Shown here piece by piece: positions 45,030 through 55,863 of a DNA stretch of 64,000 nucleotides. Source of the stretch: Wolfiporia cocos (lineage: Eukaryota > Basidiomycota > Agaricomycetes > Polyporales > Phaeolaceae); NCBI GenBank assembly GCA_029448655.1, contig JACCLO010000045.1, positions 28,616 through 92,615 on the forward strand. Reading direction: 5' to 3'. The translations under genes were made by a program, and so were the position numbers. The notes below the pieces were generated by a model, which saw only the letters and a list, made by a program, of their open reading frames with translations, was not told where the DNA came from and did not search any database. The first letter of the stretch is position 1, and each line of letters begins with the position of its first letter.

Positions 45030-45888
45030 TAGTGATGTGCCAGGCCCAGCCTGGCTCAAAAGCCCTGGCTTTGGCCTGGCTTGGACAGCCCACAGCTTTT
45101 CAAAACCTCAGGCTGGGCCCTCATTGACGGCTCACGGCTTGGCCCAGCCTAGGCCCCGGCTCGACCATGGCCTACTACTGCTAAGATAATCATCACTTTA
45201 GCTTCAGAGCTTGAGATTCACCTTTGCCAAACCTTTCCCAGATGAAATAGAACCTTGAATCCTCCTGTCACAGATTTAACTGGCAGTCCCAGACCAGTGT
45301 CTGTGGAGACATACGTCTAACACCCCTTAGCCAAAAGGGCCACTATAACAGCTCAGCTGTTATAGGCAGGACACGCTATATGTGTAGTTCATATTCCCAC
45401 GCTAGGCACTTATATTGCACCGTTGAGTATTTGGCTTAATACTTGGCATGGTTGGCCTTTCTGGTATTATATGTGCCACCTGGGATTCCAACCCCAGATA
45501 TTCCGTGACACCTCCAATCTATAGTAGGATTAAGTGTGAAATAATCACTCACCAGTGCAGCATTCAGTAGCGTGCCTGCCATATGGGGAATCATATAGGC
45601 ACCCGAAAGTGAGCGGCAGGCTTCAATGTTGAGGACTTGACTTTTCTGTAGTTTTAAATAAACAAGATAGGTGCACAATGATTGAGTTGAGCATATAACT
45701 GGCCTGTATGGGCTTATATTGTGCCTGCCAGATATTGTAGCCATTAAGATCCCTAGGCCGGGGCTCAACAGCTTGGCCCGGCCTGGCCTGTATCTCAGGC
45801 CAGGCCCTGGGCCATCTCAAGCCATGCTGTAAAGCCCAGCTTGGCCCGGCCCGGCTCATGGCCCAAAGCTGGGCCTGGCACATCACTA
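45030..45888. mobile_element. Non-autonomous hAT-type element, copy B (contains a nested element)
   Basis: Perfect 20-bp terminal inverted repeats identical to copy A, with an exact 8-bp duplication GTTGTTTC (45022-45029 and 45889-45896). Without the nested 245-bp insertion it is about 609 bp. No transposase. Confidence 0.9.
45266..45510. mobile_element. 245-bp solo LTR or miniature element, TSD CCTCC
   Basis: Ends TGTCACAGATTT and TATTCCGTGACA, with CCTCC on both sides (45261-45265 and 45511-45515). Copy A shows the empty site near 6211. The middle resembles the TRIM LTR (GTTCATATTCCCACGCT, AACAGCT inverted repeat), so it is likely a solo LTR of that family. Confidence 0.88.
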
Positions 45889-46275
45889 GTTGTTTCTTGC
45901 ACCGCTCACTTCGTTCGCTCTCTTTCACGCGATCCCGACGCTTGCTTCAACAATCCAGGTCCTAGTGGTGGCACCTGCTAGTGAAGCTTGCACCTATTCC
46001 ATCCAATAGAGACTGGGAGGAGAGAGGGGGCAGGGCGGGGGAGGAGGGCTGCTCGAGGACGGGGCGCACGCTAAGCGCCCATCCGCAGTCAGCCACAGCG
46101 GAGTTCGAAAAGGCCATGCAAACTCGAAGTCCCTGATCTCTCGCTCTCGTTCTCTCGTGACGACGGGACATTATAAACTCAAGTGTAAGACCCTGCCATC
46201 ATGTAGCAGGATTAACTACCCTTCAGCTAACACTCGTATCAGTGATAACGATAACGAAGAGGTCGCCACACCGAA

Positions 46276-47527
46276 ATGGATCCGGGATACATATCTGGAG
46301 TCACAGTTCACCTGGAGTCTCTAAAGCTTATTCGCGAAGTCAAACAGCTGCTGCAGTGCCCGCCATGCGCGGCCGCTGACCAAGAGGAGCTTTGTGATTG
46401 GGTGCAACGACTCGATCATTGCAAGGTGCGCTCTCACTACCTGGAAACCTGTGTTGCGCTAACAGGCTGTCAAAGAATCTCTACGACTCGCTTCACTTTA
46501 AAGCGCCCCTTCTATCTCCTTTCGGCACACTGGACCTCTATCACGACTACGTGTCTGTTTGGGATGATGCGTTTGCTCGGATGAAATCATCAAACGGCAC
46601 AGTGCCGGATACCCCTGCACAGCCCCCACCGATCGAAGCCACCACCAGTCAGGGTATAACCACCGCTGAGCGCAGGACTAGTCGCTCGGCACCGCGAAAG
46701 AAACTCGAAGAGGTGGTTTATGACCCCCCATGCGCCCAATGCGCTGCAACGCGGCGTGACTGTAGGGGCCCTGTGTCACAAACTTTCCTTAGAGGATACG
46801 TAACATCCCTCGCTGTAAGGTATTATAGGCGCCGCTAGGTGCCGCGCGGCTTCCCATGATCCTCAGCCACCTCCGCGTCTATCCAGGACTCCGTCTAGAT
46901 CATATGACTGTAGGTTAGCGCTGTAGGGTAGCGCGCGCCTTAGGTACTCACGTTAGGGTCACACCGTCACATGCGTTACAGGTAGTTACATTATCATGTG
47001 CCCTCTTAGTTACTGCGCACAGGCCCGACTTTAGGGCGGACCATTACTGGTCAGCTCCCCATGTATAAGTACGACAAGATGAGGACTTACATTCCCCATC
47101 TTTAGGATTCTCGACAACTGAGCCTTAGGCTCCTTTCTCATCTGCGTTTTGTGTGCTGTCTCTGCCCGGGGCCCTCTCACGACTTGCTTGTCTGTGTGTC
47201 TTCCCTCTTGGTCGCCTTAGGAGTTCCCCCTTGGGATACAGCCGACTGGTCTGCCTTGCGGTAGCACACCGCCTTGGTAGGACGTCTAGGGACTCCCCTG
47301 TAGCCAGGGTCCCAACAAACCTGTGAGTTATGTGTCACCCTGATGTCTCCCCGCATGCATGCTCAAACTGCAGTCTTCTTTGCTTGAGATGTAGTCGGGC
47401 AAAAAAACAAAGTAAACCATATTCTATTCACTCTGCAATCATATGGTTGACTGTGCCTGCGTTGGCAAATTGTATAGAACGTGCCGGAATCGGTAAAAGG
47501 TGGGATCGCCGTAACATACGCCCTTAG
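46276..47527 (+). pseudogene. Cys-rich hypothetical gene disrupted by a solo LTR
   Basis: Exon 1 (46276-46425, MDPGYISG start) is followed by a 50-nt intron with GT, CTAAC branch and AG, then exon 2 with NLYDSLHFKAPLLSPFG and a basic SAPRKKLEEVVYDPP segment. It ends in CAQCAATRRDCRGP, where the LTR enters. Removing the LTR and one TSD copy restores the frame to DVSPHACSNCSLLCLRC and RAKKQSK, so the ancestral protein had clustered CxxC pairs, perhaps zinc binding. I recall similar short Cys-cluster proteins in basidiomycete genomes but cannot name the family. The downstream end is uncertain. Confidence 0.6.
46774..47337 (+). mobile_element. Solo LTR inside the Cys-rich gene, TSD CCCTG
   Basis: 564 bp, from TGTCACAAACTTTCC to GTTATGTGTCA. 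CCCTG flanks both ends (46769-46773 and 47338-47342). The promoter palindrome near 47075 has GATG(AG)GG/CCCCATC arms with one mismatch. Confidence 0.9.
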
Positions 47528-47803
47528 TCGCAGCGTCATTGTATTGTACGGCGCAATAAGTTTTCGATGACACCTTCGCATATCTCACTTGGCTATACCT
47601 TGCTAAGACCTATGGGTTCGATGCCTGGACCCTGCACTGTTCCATCAGTGTCTTTGCAAGATCTTCAAATCAGCCCTGTCAATGCAGAGGGGCTTCAGAC
47701 GAAGCGAAGGTGGTCCCTGTATCAGGGATTGACTACTTCACGTACGTCGTACACTGTTAGTTATACCCGAAGTCCTTCTGGCCTATGATCTCCCCAGCTG
47801 CTG

Positions 47804-48665
47804 CTAGAGATCCTCTGCAAGAGCCTTCAATAATGCCCCACTGTCTGATGTGACGTTCTGCCGCGCACGCTTGTTCGATTGAGTGCCCGGAGTGCAGTAC
47901 ATGGCGCTGATTACGCATATAAGTGAGCGATCAGATGCGGAGCTGATGATGACTTCCACATCAGGGTGGAGATTTGGCGATGGCGCTGGATAGTTGTGAG
48001 TGAGTGAGAGGTGATGAGAACGCCATCTATATTCCGACGGCCGATAGTGACTACGGTGAGTAATGTGCGTAGTTGAGCTTTTGATGGTGCGGTCACTGAC
48101 CGAGACCGTCTACACTCAAGATCTCGTCGATGCTCTGTACGGCCTCAAGTCGTTCGCAGATGCGAGGTATTCTGACGCCATCAGTCCCCATGTGCTCTGT
48201 GTAAATGGACTGCCGAATCCACGGATACCTGGACCCCTTGGGGGGAAGCGCGCCGCAGCAACGATCGACTTGGCTTGAGCGGCGGTTGATACCTATCAGA
48301 TTGACGTATATGTACCACGACCGACTAGCCCAGCGTGTTCTACATACCATTGGAACCAGCACTCCCCGGGCGCCGGCATCAAGCCCATACTTGATTTGCC
48401 ACCGACACTACCGTCTGCACACGCCCCTGTTGCAGGTATTCTGACAATAGTGCTGGGCGCCGAGCTTCCGAGCCCCGATATTGTTTGGATGGATTCGGCA
48501 GCGCCTGGCTGAAGAGATGTCATGCCATGCTCACAATCAATGAGCAGCCATGAGAGATGGGGCGAGGCGAGCGCAGCAGTGCGCGCTTTCAAAGCACCTG
48601 GCAGCGTGATCCATGCGCCGAACGCTGGCTTCGATGCGCGAAAGGGCTTCAAGAAGACGGTGCAT
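47804..48665 (-). pseudogene. HpcH/HpaI aldolase pseudogene
   Basis: Minus-strand fragments line up in order with the HpcH/HpaI aldolase family: KPAFGAWITLPGAL, SPHLSWLLIDCEHG (metal-site region), PGAAESIQTISGLG, WQIKYGLDAGARGVLVPM, RGFGSPFTQSTWG, EAVQSIDEILSVDG, YPAPSPNLHPDVEVII and NVTSDSGALLKALAEDL. They lie in different frames, and several expected stretches are absent, including the strand before EAVQ and the GPYDL segment. Near the start the MHRLLEALSR frame is off by one from KPAFGAW. Some breaks are introns, but not all have splice sites, so I judge it degraded. Family members cleave 2-keto-3-deoxy-type acids. Confidence 0.65.
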
Positions 48666-50249
48666 TATACTCCGCTGTGGAATTGTTGCGATGACAATAC
48701 ATTACATTCATTGACTTGGTGCTTGTGGACAGATCCTCGCCGAACACAGACTCCGACCGTTGCATCTTGGCCTGCTCCGCACGTGGGCAAGCAAGATTAG
48801 ATGCGAGAAATCCCTGGTAGAAATAATAACCAGAAAGCACCCCCGTCACTGTGCGCAGACACCAGCGGCATCCGAGCCACCGCTGCCTCGTTGCAGCACG
48901 CTCACCGACGCCACACACAACTGTGGTGTTCCTGTTGAATCGGAATAGTTTGTTGCCCAGAATGGCTAGGGTGAATAGTACAGCAATGGACCATGCGTAT
49001 ACGCGAAGTTACTAACCACCTGCCAATGCAGCGGAAAGGCCAGCGAAGAGGCCGTCTCTCCGAGCTTCCTGTGGAGGTTGGCGTGTGAATGTCATCATTA
49101 TCGAGATTGGAATGGATGGATATAGATTTCCCTACAGTTGTACATCTTGCTACAGCATCATCGGGAGCCACAAGTGAAGTGTCGGCGGCGTTGGGCATAG
49201 TGATAAATTATGGAACGCGATGCGTTTGCGGACTTGATGCGGACAGATAAACGTGTGCACCACTTAGTAACTCAAATAGAATTAATAATTCCCCTGCCTG
49301 ACACAGCGCGCGCTAACATCACCCCGCGTCACATAAGCTCGACGTCACGACTTCGTGACTGAGCGCGTCAAAGTCTCGCGTGGAGCTCGCTGTGGCTGGC
49401 ATCGTAGACATTGGGCTTCTTCTTGTATGTGGATAACTCACTGGAAATATCGGCGAACAAGCGCAAACTGTCTTCAGACATATCAAATACTTTCAGTTCC
49501 ATCGAGGGTACGTTATATGCGCTCAATTGCACGGATCTTATTTACAGCAACATCCTCCATTCGTGTAGACGCTTTGATCAGCGTCAAGCAGAAACTCGGG
49601 GATAGTAGTCGTAGCAGTCGGGTCTCTATATGCGCCGAACTATACCAGCTGGCATATCTCTCCGAGTCTTTCTCCCAGCAGCGCCTGCGGTCGAACAAGG
49701 ATTGGATCCATCAAGTGGATATCCTAGATCGTGAAGGTGGGCACACTATTTCTGGGTTTCTTCCAACTACCACATATGATCCGCAGGGGTCAATCTGTGG
49801 AATCCATCTGCCTTGTCTCGCGATATGGATGATGAGGATACTTGAAATGTGAATGCTGCATGTGAGTCTAGTTCATCATGCCGAGAGTGTCTCACCGTAC
49901 CATCCCCAATCACCGGTTCGGCTATCCGTACAGTGAAGTTGGCCGGATTCCGCCTCGTTGAAGCCGGATTAGAGAACAAGCCAGCCATTGACAGTGAGAC
50001 AATCATCCATCACGATGTCACCTAGTTTGAGATCGCTTCTCCACAGCTCTCATCCATGTGCTGCAGCTCGCAAGCAAAGCCGGCGTTAGCATGTCAGGTA
50101 CAACCATCAGTTCGCGTGCGGACTCCCAAGACGGGCCGCTTACTCAGAAAATGTGAATTCTAGCGATCGGACGCCATGATCTTGCAGGCTCCGTGCTTGC
50201 ATGTGCAGCGAAGGTATGACTACTATCCGCCCCATGAGTGCACGCCAAT
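48666..50249. other. Unassigned, possible decayed exons on the minus strand
   Basis: Short minus-strand open pieces such as MELKVFDMSEDSLRLFADIS (about 49500-49440) and MAGLFSNPASTRRNPANF (about 49985) look protein-like. They do not connect across clear splice sites and match no family I recognise. They may be the decayed downstream part of the adenylating enzyme or another gene. Confidence 0.3.
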
Positions 50250-51920
50250 GTGATTTCTCCTGAAGGATTGGTACCGTCTTCTCACCTGAATCGAAGTTAG
50301 CAGCCGCCCTCGGGCGATGACAGGGGCGACGCACCTGATCCGAGTACGATGACATCGTCAGCACGCCCGACACTTCATATGCGACATCAGACTTTATTTG
50401 CCAATCATATTGACTGCGACGTACATTCGCCAGAGACCAGGCTTGGCCGGATGTGGTTCCCAAAGGTCGGATGTGGCAAAGCCACGCTCCCCATTTGGCA
50501 TATTCTCGATGCAAGGCTGGTGTGTCTCGCACGTCTGCACGCACATGCACGCCATACCTCAGTATACTTCGGGCGGCTACATCGTTACATTTTGGCACGC
50601 ACCAACATCTGCAGCTCGAATGTCCCGTCTCCCTGAGGAACCCAGCGACATACACTCTCTGGGAAGCTGCATCCATTCCCAGTCGGCGCGCTTCTTGCCA
50701 ATAGGGCTCGGCTCTTCGACGCCGTCATCGAACACGCATGTCACCAGGCCGAATTCGGTTGCACCGTAGCACGCCAACAGGCGCACGCCTTTATCCACGA
50801 GCTTCTCACCATTCGCCCTGGAGAGCGGGCCGCCGGCGAATATCTAAGACGTGAGTGATAAGCGAGTTGCTCCCTCGACCAGCGCAATGTGATGCAGGTA
50901 CTGACAAGAGCCTGAAGAGACGCAAGGTACTTCGCGTCATCCTCGTTCTGCGACCACGCCTGGCGAAAACAGTACTTTTAGCAATCACAGGCACACTACA
51001 CAACCAGAGCCTACCTCGACGAAAGCAGGGACGCTCTCGATAGCCGTGCAGCCTGTCTTGCGCGCCGTCTCAATTGTGTTCTGCGGGGTCGGCACGACCG
51101 GGGGCGCTGACACGATCGCGCGCGGGGGGAACAGCGACGTCGGCTGGCCGGACAAGAGCGGCGCGTACAGCTGCGAGCAGAGTCCCATTACGTGGAACGG
51201 CGGTAGCGCCATGCACCCCCACCGTATCGCCTTCCTGCGCGACTCCACGAAGATGGGCATCCTGCACCAGTGTAGGATCGTCGTGTGCGTGTGCGGGATC
51301 GGCTTCGGGAAGCCGGTGGAGCCTGAGGAGTGCAGGTAGAGCACAACATCCGATGGCGACGCCGCGCACGCGGGCGGCGGGTAAGGGCCCGAGACGGCAC
51401 GCGGCGGGTCGAAGGAGGGCGCGAGCGTCGGGAAGACGTCCGTGAGCGCGGGCAGGTCGTCGACGTGCATGGCGAATCCGCTCGGCAGGCTCTCCCGGAC
51501 CGCGTCAGTGAATGGGGCGAAGGTGGGCTGTGAGACGATGCGATGGCAGCTCGTGTGCTCCATCAGGCTTGCTATTGCGGGCACGGAGTTGCGGGAGGAC
51601 ATAGGGAAGGGGACGAGCCCCGCACGGATCAGACCCGCGACGAGCGCATGGTAGAGCAGAGTATCGCAGTTCGCGATGATAGCGACAACGGCGCCCTCTT
51701 CGCCCTTCCGTCCGGGCCTGAAGGAGTGGGCAACGCGGTGAATTGCCTGAGCGAACTCGAGGAACGATATACTTCCGAGCGTATCAGAAGACAAGTCTGG
51801 AAACAGGAAGAGAAAGAACGGAGAGGTGGAATTGTATTCGGCATGGAAGTCGACGAGCCCAGGGATGAGAGATAGCGAACCGTTGAGGGGCGGGAGTACA
51901 GGCGATGCAGATGCAGACAT
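50250..51920 (-). pseudogene. NRPS-like adenylating enzyme, truncated
   Basis: The long first exon (from Met 51920) encodes an ANL-superfamily adenylation domain with YLHSSGSTGFPKPIPHTH (core A3) and LPPFHVMGLCSQLYAPLLSG. Later exons give AWSQNEDDAKYLASL, then after an intron IFAGGPLSRANGEKLVDKGV and LLACYGATEFG (A5), WVPQGDGTFELQML, GFATSDLWEPHPAKPGLWR (A7) and GRADDVIVLGSGEKTVP (A8). Around 50650 two apparent one-base losses shift the frame between KKRADWEWMQLP and WVPQGDG. After A8 no thiolation or reductase domain is found, whereas related basidiomycete enzymes usually have both. The enzyme would activate a carboxylic acid as an AMP ester; this copy is likely inactive. Confidence 0.75.
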
Positions 51921-54359
51921 ATCTGCCAGAAGCTGAACAGAGTGGATTATAATGATTCTGATGGAGTATGTGGGTGCTGAGAATGAGGCCTATTTAAACG
52001 AAGTTCTCGAGCCATCCCCGTGACGCGGGAAGGTCCATCGGTGAATATTTGAATGGCTTGCCGGTGCGCTGCGGGTCAGTTGTCCTCATGAATCCGAGCA
52101 GGTAGGTAATCGTCTACTGGTGTCAGTATCGAGTGTGGCGTACTAGATCCTGAGGCCTGAAGAGTGGCCGGCCGAGCTCGGCATCTGTTAGCCGACCAAA
52201 TGTGAGACCGCGGTGATCTCGGAGCGTTCCTTTCGTTATCGTCGCAGAAAGCCGCGAAGGTTCTCTCCAGCGATCGGAGGCTAGTCGATTGGAGTCCCGC
52301 ACAGCCTCGCACCTCCAGCCTTCCTGAGACGCAGGGGCACGACATAATCAGCCCAGTACATCTTCGACGGGCGCGGAACATTCTTGCTGATATTCTAGAG
52401 CTGTCAGCATCATCACCTTGGGGCCCGCGGCCACGACAGCCGACGCAGAATTCCGCCAACGATTGCGATCGTCAGATTTTGGGGAGTTGGTATCATGCAG
52501 CAAAATAAACTAACGCGTAAAGCATGGGCAACTGATCTTCCCGCATAGCCTGTCTATCGCTATGTGACTCGTCAAAGTCCGCCAGCGGCTTCGACGCCCG
52601 GAAGGACTCACTGCTGGAAGTGAGAGATTGAAGATTGATCTAGACGTTTCTCCTACGAGTGTGGCCAAGTGGCAAAAAGAGCGGAGCTGCATGGACGTCG
52701 GAAATGATAGAAGAGCCTTTCATTTCGGACCAACTGCGCATTTGAGCTGGCACATTCCAACCACCGTGCCCGCCAGGCCATTCCAGGCTGAGCATGTCCG
52801 GCATTGCTCATACCGACACTGCCGGGCGGTGAAAGGCTCAGACTAACCCGATGGTAAACAAAAGTGGTTCCGGCTGTATGATAACGATATGGCAACAACA
52901 CATCGCTTGCAATCCTTCCAGGAGGCTCTCGGCTCCACGTGAATTACTTCATCTGCACTACATTGACCAAATCTCACTGTTCCTGTACAACACAATTTCC
53001 TAAGAATCCTAACATGCGAGGGCGCATATTTCGTATCATGTCAAGTCGATAGTTGCTAAATACAGATAAAATGGGTCAGAGCTGGTAGCAATGGGCGCCC
53101 AATGCCTCTGACAATTATTTGGGGCGTTCACCTTGAATTTATAGTGCAAGGATAGCTCTTCAGAGCCTCGCCTTCCCGATTCCGAAACACACAATTAGAT
53201 TGCATATTCTCGCCATGTCAGTAGTAAGTTAATACACCGCAAGTAGTCAGACGATCGTCCGCGAGAAAGGCTAATCGATTCAGAAGTCCTGCTCTAAACT
53301 GTTCCCTCACCTGCTTAATGTCATGCCCAGTGTGACTGTCCGTTCGTAGGCTTGCTGGTTCACTCGCCTCCCAACGTTTGCGACACGGTACCGTTGCACA
53401 ATAGCTACCTCCTTGATTTGTCAGAGCACTCTTGCTGCGGAAGACTTTGCGGGTTCTGGAGACATAAATATCTACTTTCGCAACGTACGCTACACATGCG
53501 CCGATGGCGTTGTTTGTCACGAAACATGTTCTGCTCTTCTTGCGTACTTTGCTACTCACCAGTGCACTCCCAGGAGTTGTAGCTATGTGTACCTGTAGCA
53601 CAGATGGCATAATATGTCCCATTGTTCTTACCTTCGCCTCACAAACACGCTCGTGTATCGCTTCGTTCTTCGATGAAACTGCAGTTTTCGCTGATGTGTG
53701 AACTGAGCACTTAGGTGATGACTGACTTCAGGGCCTGTAGTCCGGCATTCAGTACGTTTAGTGCAAAGTAGCGGGCCATGTCGGAACCGGCGCTACTTCA
53801 TTATCAAGCAATATAAGAACAGAGATGAGTAGATAGATACTCAGCGTGGGTGGCGCCCACGCTTCAATGTGGCTTGCTAATCCGTGTTCATGCTATTTGC
53901 ACGGCATGCTACACGATCGAAGTGTTGTAATAGAGGTTTTTTTACTAACGATAATTATGACTCGCCCTTTTCCGAGGTTGTGCAAGAATTATGAGAACGA
54001 GGTATGGCATCATTGATACCCTACAGTGTTTTCGTACATCCGATGCGGGTTAACAGTACTTGGATACAGTTACTGGTATGCGTCACAAAGATCAAGGACT
54101 ACGCTCTACCCACTCCATTTTAAAAACTTAGTAGTGGAGCTCAAAAAATCCGTGCCACAGTCAATTTTATTGTTAGCAAAACACCTCTAATTCGAGAGTG
54201 ATTGTGGAGGCGACGGGGGGACTGCATCTAGCACTTAAATCATATGGGTCAGTGTTGGACCACGATGGAGCGATCGCCGCCACCGCCCGTCCGATCCGCT
54301 CAGATCTTGTGACGCACTAGTACTAGTGACAGGTGCCACCACAGCGCGGTCACGCCGAA
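51921..54359. other. No recognisable gene
   Basis: Short overlapping open frames on both strands, none with a known motif. A plus-strand piece near 53430-53595 (INIYFRNVRYTCADGVVCHE) and its minus-strand overlap are the only protein-like stretches. TATTTAAAC near 51991 (minus-strand sense) could be a promoter for the adenylating gene. Confidence 0.3.
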
Positions 54360-54722
54360 TCACCTGTTCGTGCGACTCAGGACCAGGAAGAAGATAAGAC
54401 GGTGTCCGAGGAAGGTCCGACTGTGATGGAGGTCGATTCGTAGGGCGTCGTCTGGTGGATGTGTCGCATCGCGAGCACGGCCGTGTTGCATTGTGTTTTC
54501 GAGCTGTTGTTCATGGCTTTCGTTTGACTCGGCGTAGACACCGTCGAACGCGGGGCCTGGAGCCGCACTGGCCGCACCGCTGGGCAGCTGAGGCTGGAGG
54601 GAGCTGTATCGGCACCGTGAGAGGACGCGAGAGTCTGGCGTCGGCGACACCGACCTGGAACGGGCTTGGCGCAGCGAGTGCGCAGACGGGTTGAAATGTC
54701 CGCACTTCGGGCAGACATATTC
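54360..54722 (-). pseudogene. Zinc-ribbon C-terminal fragment, Lunapark-like
   Basis: On the minus strand EYVCPKCGHFNPSAHSLRQA is followed by a Ser/Pro-rich tail, ending after SRTNR at a stop. YVCPxCxxFNPxR at the second half of a zinc ribbon followed by a low-complexity tail is typical of fungal Lunapark (ER three-way junction) proteins. The first half of the ribbon (RYALIC..CFxHNG) is expected ~60 bases upstream; only a poor match (RRYTWYVQFCALYDGQ) is seen, which suggests decay. An acceptor AG precedes the codon for Glu/Tyr. Confidence 0.4.
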
Positions 54723-55104
54723 TGCACGTGGCGGGTGACGGTCAAGGGCAAGGTCAGGTGGGAGGTGCTGACGTCGACCCCACAGCCAATTGGTCGCTGA
54801 CCGTCGTAAAGGGCACAGAATTGTACATACCAAGTGTATCGCCGGCTCATGACCACGAAGATAATGATAAGTTGGGCGCTGCAAGTCACGAATGCCGGAT
54901 AGACCGTTATCGAGCAATGGGAAGTGTTTGAGTGGAGAGCGAATAAGCGCCGATCACTGGGTCCAGCGCGGGCATTATATTGCACATGGCCGGCGAATGA
55001 GCACCCAGCGATGTGGCACGTGCTGCGTATCACGCTGCATCCGTGCTGTGGGAATGCCACGCTGTCACCTTACACCCAATCCACTCTGCAACGATCTGAT
55101 AATA

Positions 55105-55724
55105 ATGGAGCCAACAGAGGTCCAAATTTACGGATTGAATCTTTTGAAGGAACACACAGACATGTTTCATAATCACATATCCACTGCTTTCCCGACACAG
55201 ATTGGTGAACTATACAAATGGCATGCCAAGGGCAGGCATGCATTGGTACATTACATTCTTTTTATTTTTGCTACTCTACTAATGAATGCAAAGTTGTATA
55301 CTGAGGAGATAATCAGAGATTTTCGATTGGAGGACGACGAACTAGCAACCAACTTCCACAGAGACCCTAGGATTTTATTAGGTCGTCAAAAACTTGATTT
55401 TGCCTTGAAGTTATTCAACCTTGGGCTGGATGCTGAGGCATTCCAGCTACCCAAGTTGGAGATTGAGCTGAAGGAAGGGCCCAAGACTGACACTACAGAC
55501 CAGAATGCAGATTGCAGAGGAATAGTAAGTCTTGTGAATGATTAGCACAAAATGGCTTGAATTTAAATTTCTGCATCTAGAAGCGGCCTACTTCAGAATT
55601 GGAAGAAGCAGGCCAGGGTCCCAAGCGCCAAAAAGTGGAGGAGAGACTTCCTCAATTTTTGCCTCTAGGTGATGGCAAACCATCCTCCAAGTTGGAAGAT
55701 TGGGAAGATGAAGCCTCAAAGTAG
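55105..55724 (+). CDS. Small two-exon hypothetical protein
   Basis: Exon 1 runs from ATG 55105 to 55524 and exon 2 from 55581 to 55724 (TAG 55722-55724), joined in phase 0 across a 56-nt GTAAGT...CTAG intron. The 187-residue product begins MEPTEVQIYGLNLLKEH, is acidic in the middle (RDFRLEDDELATNFHRD) and ends in a charged KRQKVEERLPQFLPLGDG tail with a basic KR cluster. I do not recognise the family; it might derive from a transposon accessory gene. An upstream extension of the frame lacks supporting features. Confidence 0.5.
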
Positions 55725-55863
55725 TATGTATGTCATTTTACATTCTCATTGAAGCAGCTTGCAGTTTACTGAGGCTTGAGTACAGAATGCTTTCATGATG
55801 GTTTAGGACTGTATAGGGTGTACATACTTGCAAATAGGAATCTGCATGAGGTTGTCCTTTGTC

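Noticed and set aside
54377..55060. 227-codon minus-strand frame as a gene
   Set aside because: It overlaps, in another frame, the stretch that encodes the zinc-ribbon sequence and has no motif of its own.
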